Below are positions 50,682 to 58,850 of a stretch of DNA of 64,000 bases, piece by piece. Where the stretch lies: the NCBI GenBank assembly GCA_039970095.1, contig JBDVMP010000103.1, positions 10,041 to 74,040 of the forward strand, in the 5' to 3' direction. Position numbers and translations under genes: made by a program. The stretch is from JAMZMI01 sp039970095. Its GTDB lineage: Bacteria > Bacteroidota > Bacteroidia > Cytophagales > Cyclobacteriaceae. The notes under the pieces are model-generated. The model did no database searches. It was not told the DNA's origin and saw only the letters and a list, made by a program, of their open reading frames with translations. The number at the start of each line of letters is the position of its first letter. Within the stretch, counting starts at the first letter, position 1.

Positions 50682-51452
50682 TTATTTAGATATTCTCAGA
50701 AAAAGCCCAACGCTTGTATACAGCTTGCTGTAAACCGGGTGGGCGGACCTATCTCCGAGGTTTAGAGAATAGCCTGCCATTAATTGTGCTCCCACTTTTC
50801 CGAATTGTTGGTCCACAGATATGAATGGATCCAAAAGGATTGTTGTAATAGGTTTGTTATATAAGATCTTATAATTCTGTTCGAAATAGTAACTGCTAAA
50901 ATCGACTAACTGTGCTCTAAGGCCCAAGTTTAGGTGTGAATTGACGTCTGTCAGGTTTAAGGGCATGGAAATTGACGGCTGCAATAAAAACTTCTTAGAT
51001 TTAGTGATAGCCGTGTAGTCGGAATCTGAAAAATCTACAGGAGGTAGTCCACCACACGAACAATGATGGTCATAAGGGTCCGCAAAATTTGTGCTGGATG
51101 CCCTAAGAAAACCTGCACCAAAACCCGATATTATCTCATATTTCATGCCTGTGGAGGATTTGCCGAAGTAAACGAGAGATAAGTCCAGATACGATAACTG
51201 ATCAAAATAATGTCTTTTGGAACCAAAAGTAAAATGTGACTTAAGCCCCAGGTTTTTAGTGAGGGCCTTAGCCAAATCAAGGTCATAAACCGGATTTTCA
51301 AAAGTTGCGTCTGCTCCCCAGTTGGCCTGAATACTCAAATCACCCCGCTCACTTAGCCCGGAAACCTGTGGCAGGTTATTGATGTAGCTTATGGGTGCCT
51401 GACAAGCGGCACAAAGGATACTTAATGTGAAAAACCATACTTTGCTCATCAT
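50682..51452 (-). CDS. Putative lipoprotein, outer-membrane-like
   Basis: A 256-residue protein starting at MMSKVWFF; an upstream in-frame ATG at 51476 would add eight residues. It has a lipoprotein signal (LCAACQ, Cys about 16). The mature part has barrel-like strands: LSLVYFGKSSTGMKYEIISGFGAGFLRA, SHLNLGLRAQLVDFSSYYFEQNYKILY and the last KLYTSVGLFLRISK. Three Cys occur in the DHHCSCGG loop area, which is unusual. The family is not recognised. It is divergent from the glycosyltransferase gene with a 93 bp gap. Confidence 0.65.
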   Translation of the reverse strand: MMSKVWFFTLSILCAACQAPISYINNLPQVSGLSERGDLSIQANWGADATFENPVYDLDLAKALTKNLGLKSHFTFGSKRHYFDQLSYLDLSLVYFGKSSTGMKYEIISGFGAGFLRASSTNFADPYDHHCSCGGLPPVDFSDSDYTAITKSKKFLLQPSISMPLNLTDVNSHLNLGLRAQLVDFSSYYFEQNYKILYNKPITTILLDPFISVDQQFGKVGAQLMAGYSLNLGDRSAHPVYSKLYTSVGLFLRISK

Positions 51453-51545
51453 ACCGATGGATATTGTTGTTTCCAACTTAGCGGTTTTATGTCTGATTCA
51501 CAATCCTGGTTTTAAAAATTCCCAACTTATTCCCACCTTTATCCT

Positions 51546-52748
51546 GTGAAAATTCTCTACGTCCATCAATACTTTAGAACACCAGAAGAAGGGGGATGCG
51601 TACGCTCCTATCACCTTGCCAAAGGTTTAGTGGAGCATGGGCATGAGGTAGAAATGATCACAGCTCATTCTGGTGACTACCAAATCGCGCATGTAGAAGG
51701 AATCAAGGTTCATTACTTACCTGTCCCTTACAAAAATGGATACGGGTTTATAAGACGGATTTTTTCATATCTCAAGTTTGTGAGACTGGCCAAAAAAGAA
51801 TCAATAAAGATCAAAGGGGTGGATTTGGCATACGTTATGACCACTCCGCTTACTACAGGCTTGATTGCTCTATTTGTTAAGAACAAACTCAACATTCCAT
51901 ATTATTTTGAAGTAGGCGACTTGTGGCCAGAAGCCCCTATCCAGATGGGTGTAATTAAAAACCGCTTTTTGAGGTCTTTTCTATATGGTTTCGAAAAGAG
52001 GTGTTATTTCGAGGCGCAAAAAGTTGTGGCACTTTCTCCGGCCATAAGAAACTATATAGAACGATTGTCTCCACAGACCAAAGTTCATGTCCTACCCAAT
52101 ATTTCACATTGCGACTTTTTCGATCACAAGGTTTCCATGAAAACCTTTAATAGTCAAAACCCTTTTCAGGTTGGTTATATCGGCACGGTGGGAAAGGCCA
52201 ATAATCTGGAGTATTTGATTGCAGTCGCAAAATACTCTTTACGCCAAGACCTACCCATAGTATTTCATATTATGGGCGAAGGAGCACAGTTATCAAAATT
52301 ACGTCGTGCAACGAACGGGATGCAAAATGTGATATTTCACAACTTTGGCTCGCAAAACGATGTGAAAGAGGTAATTGAACAAATGGATGCGGTTTACATT
52401 TCTTTCCTCAATATTCCGGTGCTCAACACGGGCAGCCCGAACAAGTTCTTCGATGGGCTGGCTGCCGGCAAACTCATCATCGTAAACTTCAAAGGGTGGA
52501 TAAAAGATGTTGTTGAAAAGAATGGGTGCGGGTTTTATGCTCCTCCTCACAAACCCGAAAAGTTGTGCGCTCAAATAGAGAGCTATATTCAAAACAGCAG
52601 CAAGCTGATGCAGGCACAAAGAAATGCTCGAAAAATGGCGGAGACATTTTACGATAAAAAACTACTCGTTTCAAAACTCATCAAGATTATCAATAATGAG
52701 ACGTCAATTCCTCTTGACGATTCTGAAATTCACATCCTTACTGCCTAG
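51546..52748 (+). CDS. GT4-family glycosyltransferase
   Basis: A 400-residue glycosyltransferase starting at GTG (MKILYVHQYF). The N-terminal Rossmann domain has GGCVRSYHLAKGLVEHGHEVEMIT, and the C-terminal domain has PFQVGYIGTVGKANNLEYLIAVA and FHIMGEGAQLSKL. The nucleotide-sugar region includes NTGSPNKFFDGLAAGKLIIVNFKGW with the EX7E-like NKxFDGLAAG. It resembles the WbuB-type enzymes used in O-antigen or capsule building. It is isolated here, with no other sugar genes, so the acceptor is unknown. Confidence 0.88.
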   Translation: MKILYVHQYFRTPEEGGCVRSYHLAKGLVEHGHEVEMITAHSGDYQIAHVEGIKVHYLPVPYKNGYGFIRRIFSYLKFVRLAKKESIKIKGVDLAYVMTTPLTTGLIALFVKNKLNIPYYFEVGDLWPEAPIQMGVIKNRFLRSFLYGFEKRCYFEAQKVVALSPAIRNYIERLSPQTKVHVLPNISHCDFFDHKVSMKTFNSQNPFQVGYIGTVGKANNLEYLIAVAKYSLRQDLPIVFHIMGEGAQLSKLRRATNGMQNVIFHNFGSQNDVKEVIEQMDAVYISFLNIPVLNTGSPNKFFDGLAAGKLIIVNFKGWIKDVVEKNGCGFYAPPHKPEKLCAQIESYIQNSSKLMQAQRNARKMAETFYDKKLLVSKLIKIINNETSIPLDDSEIHILTA

Positions 52749-53732
52749 TTATCCTTTAGGCTTATATGATGACTTTCGGAAAATCAGGTCATTGTCACGT
52801 TCAGATATTAACTGTTCCAATGTCACTTCGTTGTTATTCCTCATATAAGATTCTACAACTCTCCAACCAATCCATGCGCCAATTCTTCCCGGGCACTCCT
52901 GACTGATTTCATAAACATTCGGGCGTTCGCCCAAAAATTTTCTCTTAGTTAAATGGTTGGCATCATAAAGCACCTCATTCTCCACAAAGTTTGCCCAGAT
53001 GATCGCTTCATTGTCAAGCACTGTTTCCATTTGTTTTGGCGAATAGCCAATTATCAATGAATCAGGCGTGCATGGCATCAGCCGGCTAAGTAGATAGTAA
53101 GTCTTCCCAAAGTCAACCATCTCTGAAATCAGCGTTTCATTTTTCCCTTTTGACACCAATGAAGCACTCAGGAACTTCACAATGGTTACCGGCAAATGCT
53201 CCTTGTCATATCTGTCGAGAATGTATTGAGGAATATTCATGGGGGGGTAGCTGGCATCATCGCCAATGAAAAAGTCCAGGCCGACGATGACGAGCGTATC
53301 AGAAATGTAAAGATCCTTATATAGCCCGGTCACTGCTGTTTGGATAGTAATGTCTTTCATGCCAGGCACGAGTGTTTTTATTCTGCCCGCAGCGTCGCTC
53401 ACACTTTCCTCTATTTTTGAAAAATCTGAAAACTCGCTGATCGCCTCATTGTAAAGAGTGTCAACAAAAGGGTCAGATGTAAGCTTGAAAATCTTGTTGG
53501 CAAGAACCTCCAGGTTGGGGTATTCAGCTGCATCTAAAAACAGCGAAGCAAAAGCCGGATTTGTTTGTAGAAAGTTTACCACTTCTTCCTGCGATTGCGC
53601 TGCAAATAATTCGGACTCAAGGCGATCGAATGTCACATCAACAGGTTGTGAGGCAATTGGGGTTTCTCTACATTTAGGTTCCTGACAAGACACCAAGAAA
53701 AGAACTCCAATCGTTATGATTACTGTGCGCAT
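52749..53732 (-). CDS. gldB: Gliding motility lipoprotein GldB
   Basis: A 327-residue lipoprotein from the ATG of MRTVIITIGV; the longer frame has no signal. The signal peptide ends at Cys16 (FLVSC). GldB-like segments are DVTFDRLESELFAAQSQEEV, LDFFIGDDASYP, RLMPCTPDSLIIGYSPKQMETVLDNEAIIWANFVENEVLY, FLGERPNVYEISQECPGRIGAWIGWRVVESYMRNN and the tail FRKSSYKPKG. It is needed for gliding in Flavobacterium. Neighbouring gldC is not seen. It is divergent from the barrel gene with a 46 bp gap. Confidence 0.88.
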   Translation of the reverse strand: MRTVIITIGVLFLVSCQEPKCRETPIASQPVDVTFDRLESELFAAQSQEEVVNFLQTNPAFASLFLDAAEYPNLEVLANKIFKLTSDPFVDTLYNEAISEFSDFSKIEESVSDAAGRIKTLVPGMKDITIQTAVTGLYKDLYISDTLVIVGLDFFIGDDASYPPMNIPQYILDRYDKEHLPVTIVKFLSASLVSKGKNETLISEMVDFGKTYYLLSRLMPCTPDSLIIGYSPKQMETVLDNEAIIWANFVENEVLYDANHLTKRKFLGERPNVYEISQECPGRIGAWIGWRVVESYMRNNNEVTLEQLISERDNDLIFRKSSYKPKG

Positions 53733-53778
53733 ACTCTTTAATTTTAAGCTGCCAAAATTAGTGTTTCTAATGTTTCGT

Positions 53779-54435
53779 ATGAGAAAGTTTATTCTAATAA
53801 TCTCCATCCTTTTTGTCAGTTACCTTTCAAACGCCCAGTCCAAGCTCGGGTTGAAATTTTCACCGACTATTTCCTCCAACCGTGTAGCTCTGGTCGACAG
53901 CACATATGACGTCACCTCAGATGGGTCTAATGGGACTTTCTCCGTTGGGTTGATCTATGATCATGAAATCACCGAGACCTATTTTTTCAGTACTGGTCTA
54001 ATTTTCGTTCCTAAAAAAACGAGCTTCCTTGTCTCGGGAGAGGAAGATACCACATCGCTTCCGGCTGGCCAGAGCCCCAGAGAAAGCTACAAACTTCAAT
54101 ATCTCCAAGTTCCCGTTTCCCTTAAGCTGTTTACAAATGAAGTCATGCCTGATGGGCGTGTGTTTTTCCAGGTAGGAACCGCTCTTGAGTTTTTGGTAAA
54201 TAACGAACCAGAGAAGGAGGATTACACTTTAGTGAAAGACTTTCGAGGTGTAGATTTTTCCGTCTTGCTTGGTGGAGGTTTCGAGTATCGAGCTGGTATT
54301 AACACCACTTTGTTTGCCGAGGTGTCTTATCAAAGAGGGCTTATTAATCAAGTAAAAGCTCTTCGAGAAGATTTTCAAGAAGAGCTTTTTATTAGAAGTA
54401 ATGTTATAATGATTGACCTTGGAATTAAGTTTTAA
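53779..54435 (+). CDS. Outer-membrane beta-barrel protein, PorT-like
   Basis: A 218-residue protein from MRKFILIISIL, chosen because it gives a clear signal peptide (to about NAQ, residue 20). The mature part is a series of amphipathic strands (SKLGLKFSPTISSN, GTFSVGLIYDHEITETYFFSTGLIFVPKK, LQYLQVPVSLKLF, VDFSVLLGGGFEYRAG, TLFAEVSYQRGL) ending in VIMIDLGIKF. The organisation fits PF13568-type eight-stranded barrels, and it may be the PorT-type T9SS protein, but this is uncertain. It shares a TTAA stop overlap with rng. Confidence 0.72.
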   Translation: MRKFILIISILFVSYLSNAQSKLGLKFSPTISSNRVALVDSTYDVTSDGSNGTFSVGLIYDHEITETYFFSTGLIFVPKKTSFLVSGEEDTTSLPAGQSPRESYKLQYLQVPVSLKLFTNEVMPDGRVFFQVGTALEFLVNNEPEKEDYTLVKDFRGVDFSVLLGGGFEYRAGINTTLFAEVSYQRGLINQVKALREDFQEELFIRSNVIMIDLGIKF

Positions 54436-55982
54436 GTTTCGATCAATTCCCCTCTATCATTTAAAATATTGTATTCTGTAATCGCTAAAGAAGAATCCTC
54501 TATTAGGTTTACCCATTTCTGATACTTAAAGTACCATTTCACACGCTTGGAGATAATTCCTTTTGTGAAATATGAAAAGAGGAACGGGTGCAAGCTCAAA
54601 GTAAGCTTTCCTTCATTCTGATTCTTCATCACTAAATCAACCGTATTTTCTATCTGATCTGCGATCATAATAGAAGCCGAAATCTGTCCGGATCCTCCAC
54701 ATGCCGGGCACACTTCTCTAGTCGCAATATTCAACTCCGGACGCACACGTTGACGCGTAATCTGAAGCAAGCCGAACTTAGAAAGTGGCAAAACCGTGTG
54801 TTTAGATCGGTCATCTTTCATTTCTTGCTTGATCCGGTCGTAAACCTTTTTGCGGTTTTCGGCCTTACGCATGTCAATGAAGTCAACCACAATGATTCCG
54901 CCCATATCTCTCAACCTCAACTGGCGTGCCACCTCTGAGGCTGCCTCCAGGTTGACATTAAGAGCAGTAGTTTCCTGATTGTCTTCCCTGTTGGATTTAT
55001 TACCACTGTTCACGTCAATCACATGCAGTGCTTCCGTATGTTCAATGATAAGATATCCGCCACTTGGGATACTCACGGATTTACCGAAAGACATTTTCAA
55101 CTGCTTCTCTACACCAAAGGATTCAAAAACTTTGACTTTGCTGTTGTAGAGCTTTACAATCTTCTCTTTATCCGGAGCTATTTTCTGGATAAAGGTCTTT
55201 ATCTCTCCGTAAAGGTCTTTGTCATCTACAGTGATGGTGTCGAATGATTCATTCAGCACATCTCTTAGAATAGAGTTGGCACGGTTGATTTCACCGATTA
55301 CCTTATCACGAGGGCTTGCCGTTCTTAGTGCTTTTATTCCCTTGTCCCAGGTTTGAACGAGGTTTCTAAGGTCACTGTCGAGCTCCTTGACATCTTTGCC
55401 CTGAGCTACAGTGCGAATAATAACTCCGAAATTATCAGGCTTGATCGAACTGATCAATCTTTGCAGGCGCTTCCTTTCAGCGGAATCACTTATTTTTTTT
55501 GAAACGCTAACAGCGCTCGAAAATGGAACCAAAACGATATATCGTCCGGCTATTGACAACTCACAGGATAGTCTGGGTCCTTTAGTAGAAATGGGTTCTT
55601 TTACCACCTGAACCAGAATTTTCTGGTTTTTGGTAAGTACCTGGTTTATTTTTCCAAGCTTGTTAATATCCGGTTCATGATTGAACCCTGTCAACTTAGA
55701 ACTTGCGTTCTTTCTGTTGAGAACTAGCTTGGTAAACTTGTTTAATGATTGAACCTGAGGACCTAAATCCAAATAGTGCAAGAAGGCATCTTTTTCATAG
55801 CCAATATCTATAAAGGCTGCATTGAGCCCTTGCACTACTTTTTTGACTGTACCCAAATAAATATCACCTACGTTGAATGCGTTTTCATCACCTTCCTGAT
55901 GAAACTCAACGAGCTGCTTATTCTTTAAAAGGGCAATCCGACATCCTTTCTGAGTTGAGTTTAATATTAGTTCAGTACTCAA
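54432..55982 (-). CDS. rng: Ribonuclease E/G family (RNase G)
   Basis: A 516-residue endoribonuclease. It has an N-terminal S1 region (NVGDIYLGTVKKVVQGLNAAFIDIGYEKDAFLHYLDL, residues 38-75), an RNase H-like fold and a catalytic core with EHTEALHVIDVNSG and VVDFIDMRKAENRKKV, whose Asp residues bind magnesium. A zinc-link motif CPACGGSG (around 433) forms the dimer. It processes rRNA and decays mRNA. It is preceded by the 29-residue basic gene, a TPR gene and HU on the same strand, an arrangement common in Bacteroidota. Confidence 0.95.
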   Translation of the reverse strand: MSTELILNSTQKGCRIALLKNKQLVEFHQEGDENAFNVGDIYLGTVKKVVQGLNAAFIDIGYEKDAFLHYLDLGPQVQSLNKFTKLVLNRKNASSKLTGFNHEPDINKLGKINQVLTKNQKILVQVVKEPISTKGPRLSCELSIAGRYIVLVPFSSAVSVSKKISDSAERKRLQRLISSIKPDNFGVIIRTVAQGKDVKELDSDLRNLVQTWDKGIKALRTASPRDKVIGEINRANSILRDVLNESFDTITVDDKDLYGEIKTFIQKIAPDKEKIVKLYNSKVKVFESFGVEKQLKMSFGKSVSIPSGGYLIIEHTEALHVIDVNSGNKSNREDNQETTALNVNLEAASEVARQLRLRDMGGIIVVDFIDMRKAENRKKVYDRIKQEMKDDRSKHTVLPLSKFGLLQITRQRVRPELNIATREVCPACGGSGQISASIMIADQIENTVDLVMKNQNEGKLTLSLHPFLFSYFTKGIISKRVKWYFKYQKWVNLIEDSSLAITEYNILNDRGELIET

Positions 55983-56006
55983 AACTCAAAATTTAAGTGT
56001 CAGATA

Positions 56007-56096
56007 TTATTTTTTCTTGTGTCTGTTTTTTCTAAGTCTTTTCTTTCTCTTATGAGTAGAGATCTTATGTCTTTTTCTTTTTTTACCGCAAGGCAT
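56007..56096 (-). CDS. 29-residue basic ribosomal-type protein (AURKAIP1/COX24 domain)
   Basis: The frame begins MPCGKKRKRHKIS and ends KKRLRKNRHKKK, in all 29 residues, with 18 Lys/Arg. It matches the short AURKAIP1/COX24-domain proteins found next to rng in Bacteroidota and resembles the mS38/bS22 ribosomal family, which lies near the decoding region in mitochondria and mycobacteria. It lies between the TPR gene (21 bp gap) and rng (24 bp gap). Confidence 0.85.
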   Translation of the reverse strand: MPCGKKRKRHKISTHKRKKRLRKNRHKKK

Positions 56097-56117
56097 AATC
56101 TTCTTGTTTTTGGTTAC

Positions 56118-56909
56118 TTAAATATTTTCTAATTCTTTTATGTAATTAGAGGCTGTGGCTTTTAAGGCCACATCCGCTTTTTCAAATGTTATGTATTTGG
56201 TAAAAGTCTCCATTGCTTTTTCGTTTTGTCCGGATTCTACGAACGAAACTCCCAAATAAAAGTAAGCTTCATGGTCTTCTGTATTCTGCTCGATCAACTT
56301 TTCAAATCGCGCTTGCGCTCGATCATATTGTCCTGATCTAATTGCCAGTAAACCAAGGTTGAAAATAGCTTCTCTATTTTCAGGGTCTTTTTCCAGAACT
56401 TCTCTCAGCATCATCACTCCCTGCATTGGGTTTTCAGATACCATGAGGGTCATGGCTATTTTGTTTTTCAGAAAAGCATCTTCTTCATTGTTCAAAAGAA
56501 GCTTTTCTAACTGTTCTCTCGCTTTGTCAGCCAGTCGGACGGCATTTTCTCCTCCGGCGGCATTTTCAAAAGCCTGATAGTAAATCATCCCTGCTCTGTA
56601 TATTCCCAAAGAGGACGAATCCAGACTCAAAATCAGTTCAGCATATTTGCCCGCACTATCAACCAGTTGATACTTGAGGAACAAGCTTGCCAAAGAGTCC
56701 GCAAAGTTAATACTTTTTTTCTTATCAGATACGTCTGAAAGTTGATTTTGAAGAGAGATAATCACCTCATTATCAGTATCACTAACATTGAGGTCATGAG
56801 GTTTTACATTAGTTATTTGGTCATTCTCCACCACCACTCTGGGTAGATTGTACAAAACCAAAACTAATATGACTCCCACCACAAGGAGTATGACCTGATG
56901 TTTGTTCAT
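56118..56909 (-). CDS. TPR-repeat membrane-anchored protein
   Basis: A 263-residue protein with an N-terminal membrane helix (residues 6-24), then TPR-type helical pairs from about residue 85: SLGIYRAGMIYYQAFENAAG, AFLKNKIAMTLMVSENPMQGVMMLREVL, NREAIFNLGLLAIRSGQYDRAQARFEKLI and HEAYFYLGVSFVESGQNEKAMETFTKYI. It is probably on the periplasmic side. It lies between HU (12 bp) and the 29-residue gene, so it belongs to the HU-rng operon. Partner unknown. Confidence 0.82.
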   Translation of the reverse strand: MNKHQVILLVVGVILVLVLYNLPRVVVENDQITNVKPHDLNVSDTDNEVIISLQNQLSDVSDKKKSINFADSLASLFLKYQLVDSAGKYAELILSLDSSSLGIYRAGMIYYQAFENAAGGENAVRLADKAREQLEKLLLNNEEDAFLKNKIAMTLMVSENPMQGVMMLREVLEKDPENREAIFNLGLLAIRSGQYDRAQARFEKLIEQNTEDHEAYFYLGVSFVESGQNEKAMETFTKYITFEKADVALKATASNYIKELENI

Positions 56910-56921
56910 TATTAAAAACCC

Positions 56922-57212
56922 TTACTTGAGGCTTTTGCTATTTTTGATCTTCTCTATGAAAATCTTAGATGGCTTGAAGCTAGGAACGAAATGTTCGTCA
57001 ATAACTATTGCCGTGTTTTTAGATATGTTTCGTGCTATTTTTTTTGCTCGTTTTTTGTTTACAAAACTCCCAAAACCCCTCACATATATGTTTTCTCCAC
57101 TAGCCATGGAGTTTTTCACTACGGAAAAAAAGGCCTCAACACTAACCTGCACATCTGCCTTGTCGATACCTGTCTTATCAGCGATCTCATTAATCACGTC
57201 CTGCTTCGTCAC
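56922..57212 (-). CDS. HU family DNA-binding protein
   Basis: A 96-residue nucleoid protein with a GTG start (MTKQDVINEIADKTG). The body includes ASGENIYVRGFGSFVNKKRAKKIARNISKN, the arm and saddle region of HU, with a conserved Gly-Phe-Gly-Ser-Phe. It binds and bends DNA without strong sequence choice. The upstream 106 bp to mutY hold an 18-bp palindrome with back-to-back -7 boxes. Confidence 0.92.
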   Translation of the reverse strand: MTKQDVINEIADKTGIDKADVQVSVEAFFSVVKNSMASGENIYVRGFGSFVNKKRAKKIARNISKNTAIVIDEHFVPSFKPSKIFIEKIKNSKSLK

Positions 57213-57259
57213 AACTGTCTTTTTTATTGTATTATTTTGAACCCGGTAAAATTCCGGTC

Positions 57260-57277
57260 GCCAAATTTAAATTTGGC
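57260..57277. promoter_or_regulatory. 18-bp palindrome between HU and mutY
   Basis: GCCAAATTTAAATTTGGC is a perfect 18-bp palindrome. Each strand carries the octamer TAAATTTG, a full TAnnTTTG match, so the element could hold the -7 boxes of both divergent transcripts (HU and mutY). No good -33 is found for either. Confidence 0.5.
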
Positions 57278-57317
57278 TGTGGTAAATAAAAAACAATCTC
57301 AGTTATAAATAGCCTTC

Positions 57318-58367
57318 TTGCAAAGAATAAAAAGTCACTTCACGTCATCCCTAATTGATTGGTTTTCAAATGCTAAGCGTGACCTGCCCTGGAGAAAAAC
57401 CAAGGACCCGTACCGCATTTGGCTGTCTGAAATCATCTTGCAGCAAACCCGAATAGACCAGGGGAAACCTTACTATGATCGTTTTGTGGAGCATCACCCC
57501 ACGGTAGACTCTCTGGCAAAAAGTGACGAGAAGTCTGTGTTAAAACTATGGGAAGGGTTGGGGTACTATTCAAGGGCAAGAAACCTGTATCACACAGCAA
57601 AATATGTTTCCAATGAGCTAGAGGGAAAGTTTCCGCAGAATTATGAAGGGCTAATAAAACTGAAAGGAGTTGGGCCATACACTGCAGCGGCCATCGCGTC
57701 AATTGCCTATGATGAGGTAAAGCCGGTGGTTGATGGAAACGTGTTTCGGTTTGCTTCAAGGTATTTTGGTGTGGATGATGACATCTCCAGACCCGCCACA
57801 CGAAAAGCGTTTGAAAATCTCATGCTGGGTTTTATTCCTAAAGAAAGTCCGGGCGATTTTAATCAGGCTGTGATGGAGTTTGGCGCCACTATCTGCACTC
57901 CGGCTCCAAAATGCGAAAAATGCGTTTTTCGTGAAAGCTGTTTTGCTTACAAGCACAAAAAGCAAACTGTGTTACCGGTAAAATCGCAAAAAGTCAAAGT
58001 AGAGGAAGTGGACCTCAATTATGTGATATTTGATTGCAATGGGGTTTTACTGATGCACTCAAGAAAAGAAGGAATTTGGAGAGAGCTTTATCAGTTTTAT
58101 TTGAGTGAAAACACGACACCTGAAGTTTTAGCGAAGAAATATAAGGGTTCGGTTTCGTTTAAATCTGAAAAAATACGGCACCTCCTTACACACAGAAGGT
58201 TGTGGGTGACTTTTACTCACGTAGATATAGCAGATATGGAGACTTTAAATCTTATTGGCAAGGAACTTGGTTTGAGCGCATTTAGCTTTAAAGAAATGTT
58301 AACTTTGCCCAGACCAAAAGTCATTGTTAATTATTTGCAACGTATGGCGAATTCTTTAATTTTATAA
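57318..58367 (+). CDS. mutY: A/G-specific adenine glycosylase
   Basis: A 349-residue repair enzyme removing A opposite 8-oxoG. A TTG start is used, since the frame has no ATG and is closed upstream by TAA at 57306. Motifs: RDLPWRKTKDPYRIWLSEIILQQTRIDQG (catalytic Glu), GLGYYSRARNL, the HhH LKGVGPYTAAAIASIAY and VVDGNVFRFASRYFGVDDD (Asp). The iron-sulfur motif reads C-x5-C-x2-C-x5-C (CTPAPKCEKCVFRESC), one residue shorter than the usual C-x6-C. The C-terminal NUDIX-like domain (about 230-349) senses 8-oxoG. Confidence 0.95.
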   Translation: MQRIKSHFTSSLIDWFSNAKRDLPWRKTKDPYRIWLSEIILQQTRIDQGKPYYDRFVEHHPTVDSLAKSDEKSVLKLWEGLGYYSRARNLYHTAKYVSNELEGKFPQNYEGLIKLKGVGPYTAAAIASIAYDEVKPVVDGNVFRFASRYFGVDDDISRPATRKAFENLMLGFIPKESPGDFNQAVMEFGATICTPAPKCEKCVFRESCFAYKHKKQTVLPVKSQKVKVEEVDLNYVIFDCNGVLLMHSRKEGIWRELYQFYLSENTTPEVLAKKYKGSVSFKSEKIRHLLTHRRLWVTFTHVDIADMETLNLIGKELGLSAFSFKEMLTLPRPKVIVNYLQRMANSLIL

Positions 58368-58368
58368 T

Positions 58369-58827
58369 ATGTCAGGAGTAAACAAAGTAATTTTAGTAGG
58401 CCGATTAGGAAAAGAGCCAGAAGTAAGACATTTGGAAAATGGGGCTGCAGTGGCCAATTTCCCTATTGCCACCTCCGAGACATATAAAGACAGAAACACT
58501 GGCGAAAGACGAGAACAAACCGAGTGGCACAACATTGTATTGTGGAGAGGTTTGGCCGAAATCGCAGAGAAATACTTAAAAAAAGGAGATCAGGTCTATA
58601 TCGAAGGAAAGCTTCGCACGCGCTCTTGGGAAAAAGATGGTATTACCCGATATACCACTGAAGTGGTCGGTGACAATATGACCATGCTTGGAGGTGCTCC
58701 TGGCGGTCAGGGAGGCGGACAAGCGCCTGCTCAAAAAGAACCAGCAGCGCCCGCCGAGCAGGCTGAAGCTTCTTCTGGTTTCAACTCTACTTCACAGGAA
58801 GAGGCAACAGACGACCTGCCCTTCTAG
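58369..58827 (+). CDS. ssb: Single-stranded DNA-binding protein
   Basis: A 152-residue SSB. The OB fold has VNKVILVGRLGKEPEVRHLENGAAVANFPIATSETYKD and WHNIVLWRGLAEIAEKYLKKGDQVYIEGKLRTRSW. A flexible Gly/Ala/Gln-rich linker follows, ending in the acidic tip DDLPF that recruits repair proteins. It starts 1 bp after mutY and is followed by gldE, the conserved mutY-ssb-gldE-gldD order of Bacteroidota. Confidence 0.97.
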   Translation: MSGVNKVILVGRLGKEPEVRHLENGAAVANFPIATSETYKDRNTGERREQTEWHNIVLWRGLAEIAEKYLKKGDQVYIEGKLRTRSWEKDGITRYTTEVVGDNMTMLGGAPGGQGGGQAPAQKEPAAPAEQAEASSGFNSTSQEEATDDLPF

Positions 58828-58850
58828 ATGTTTAACTAAATATACCTTTA

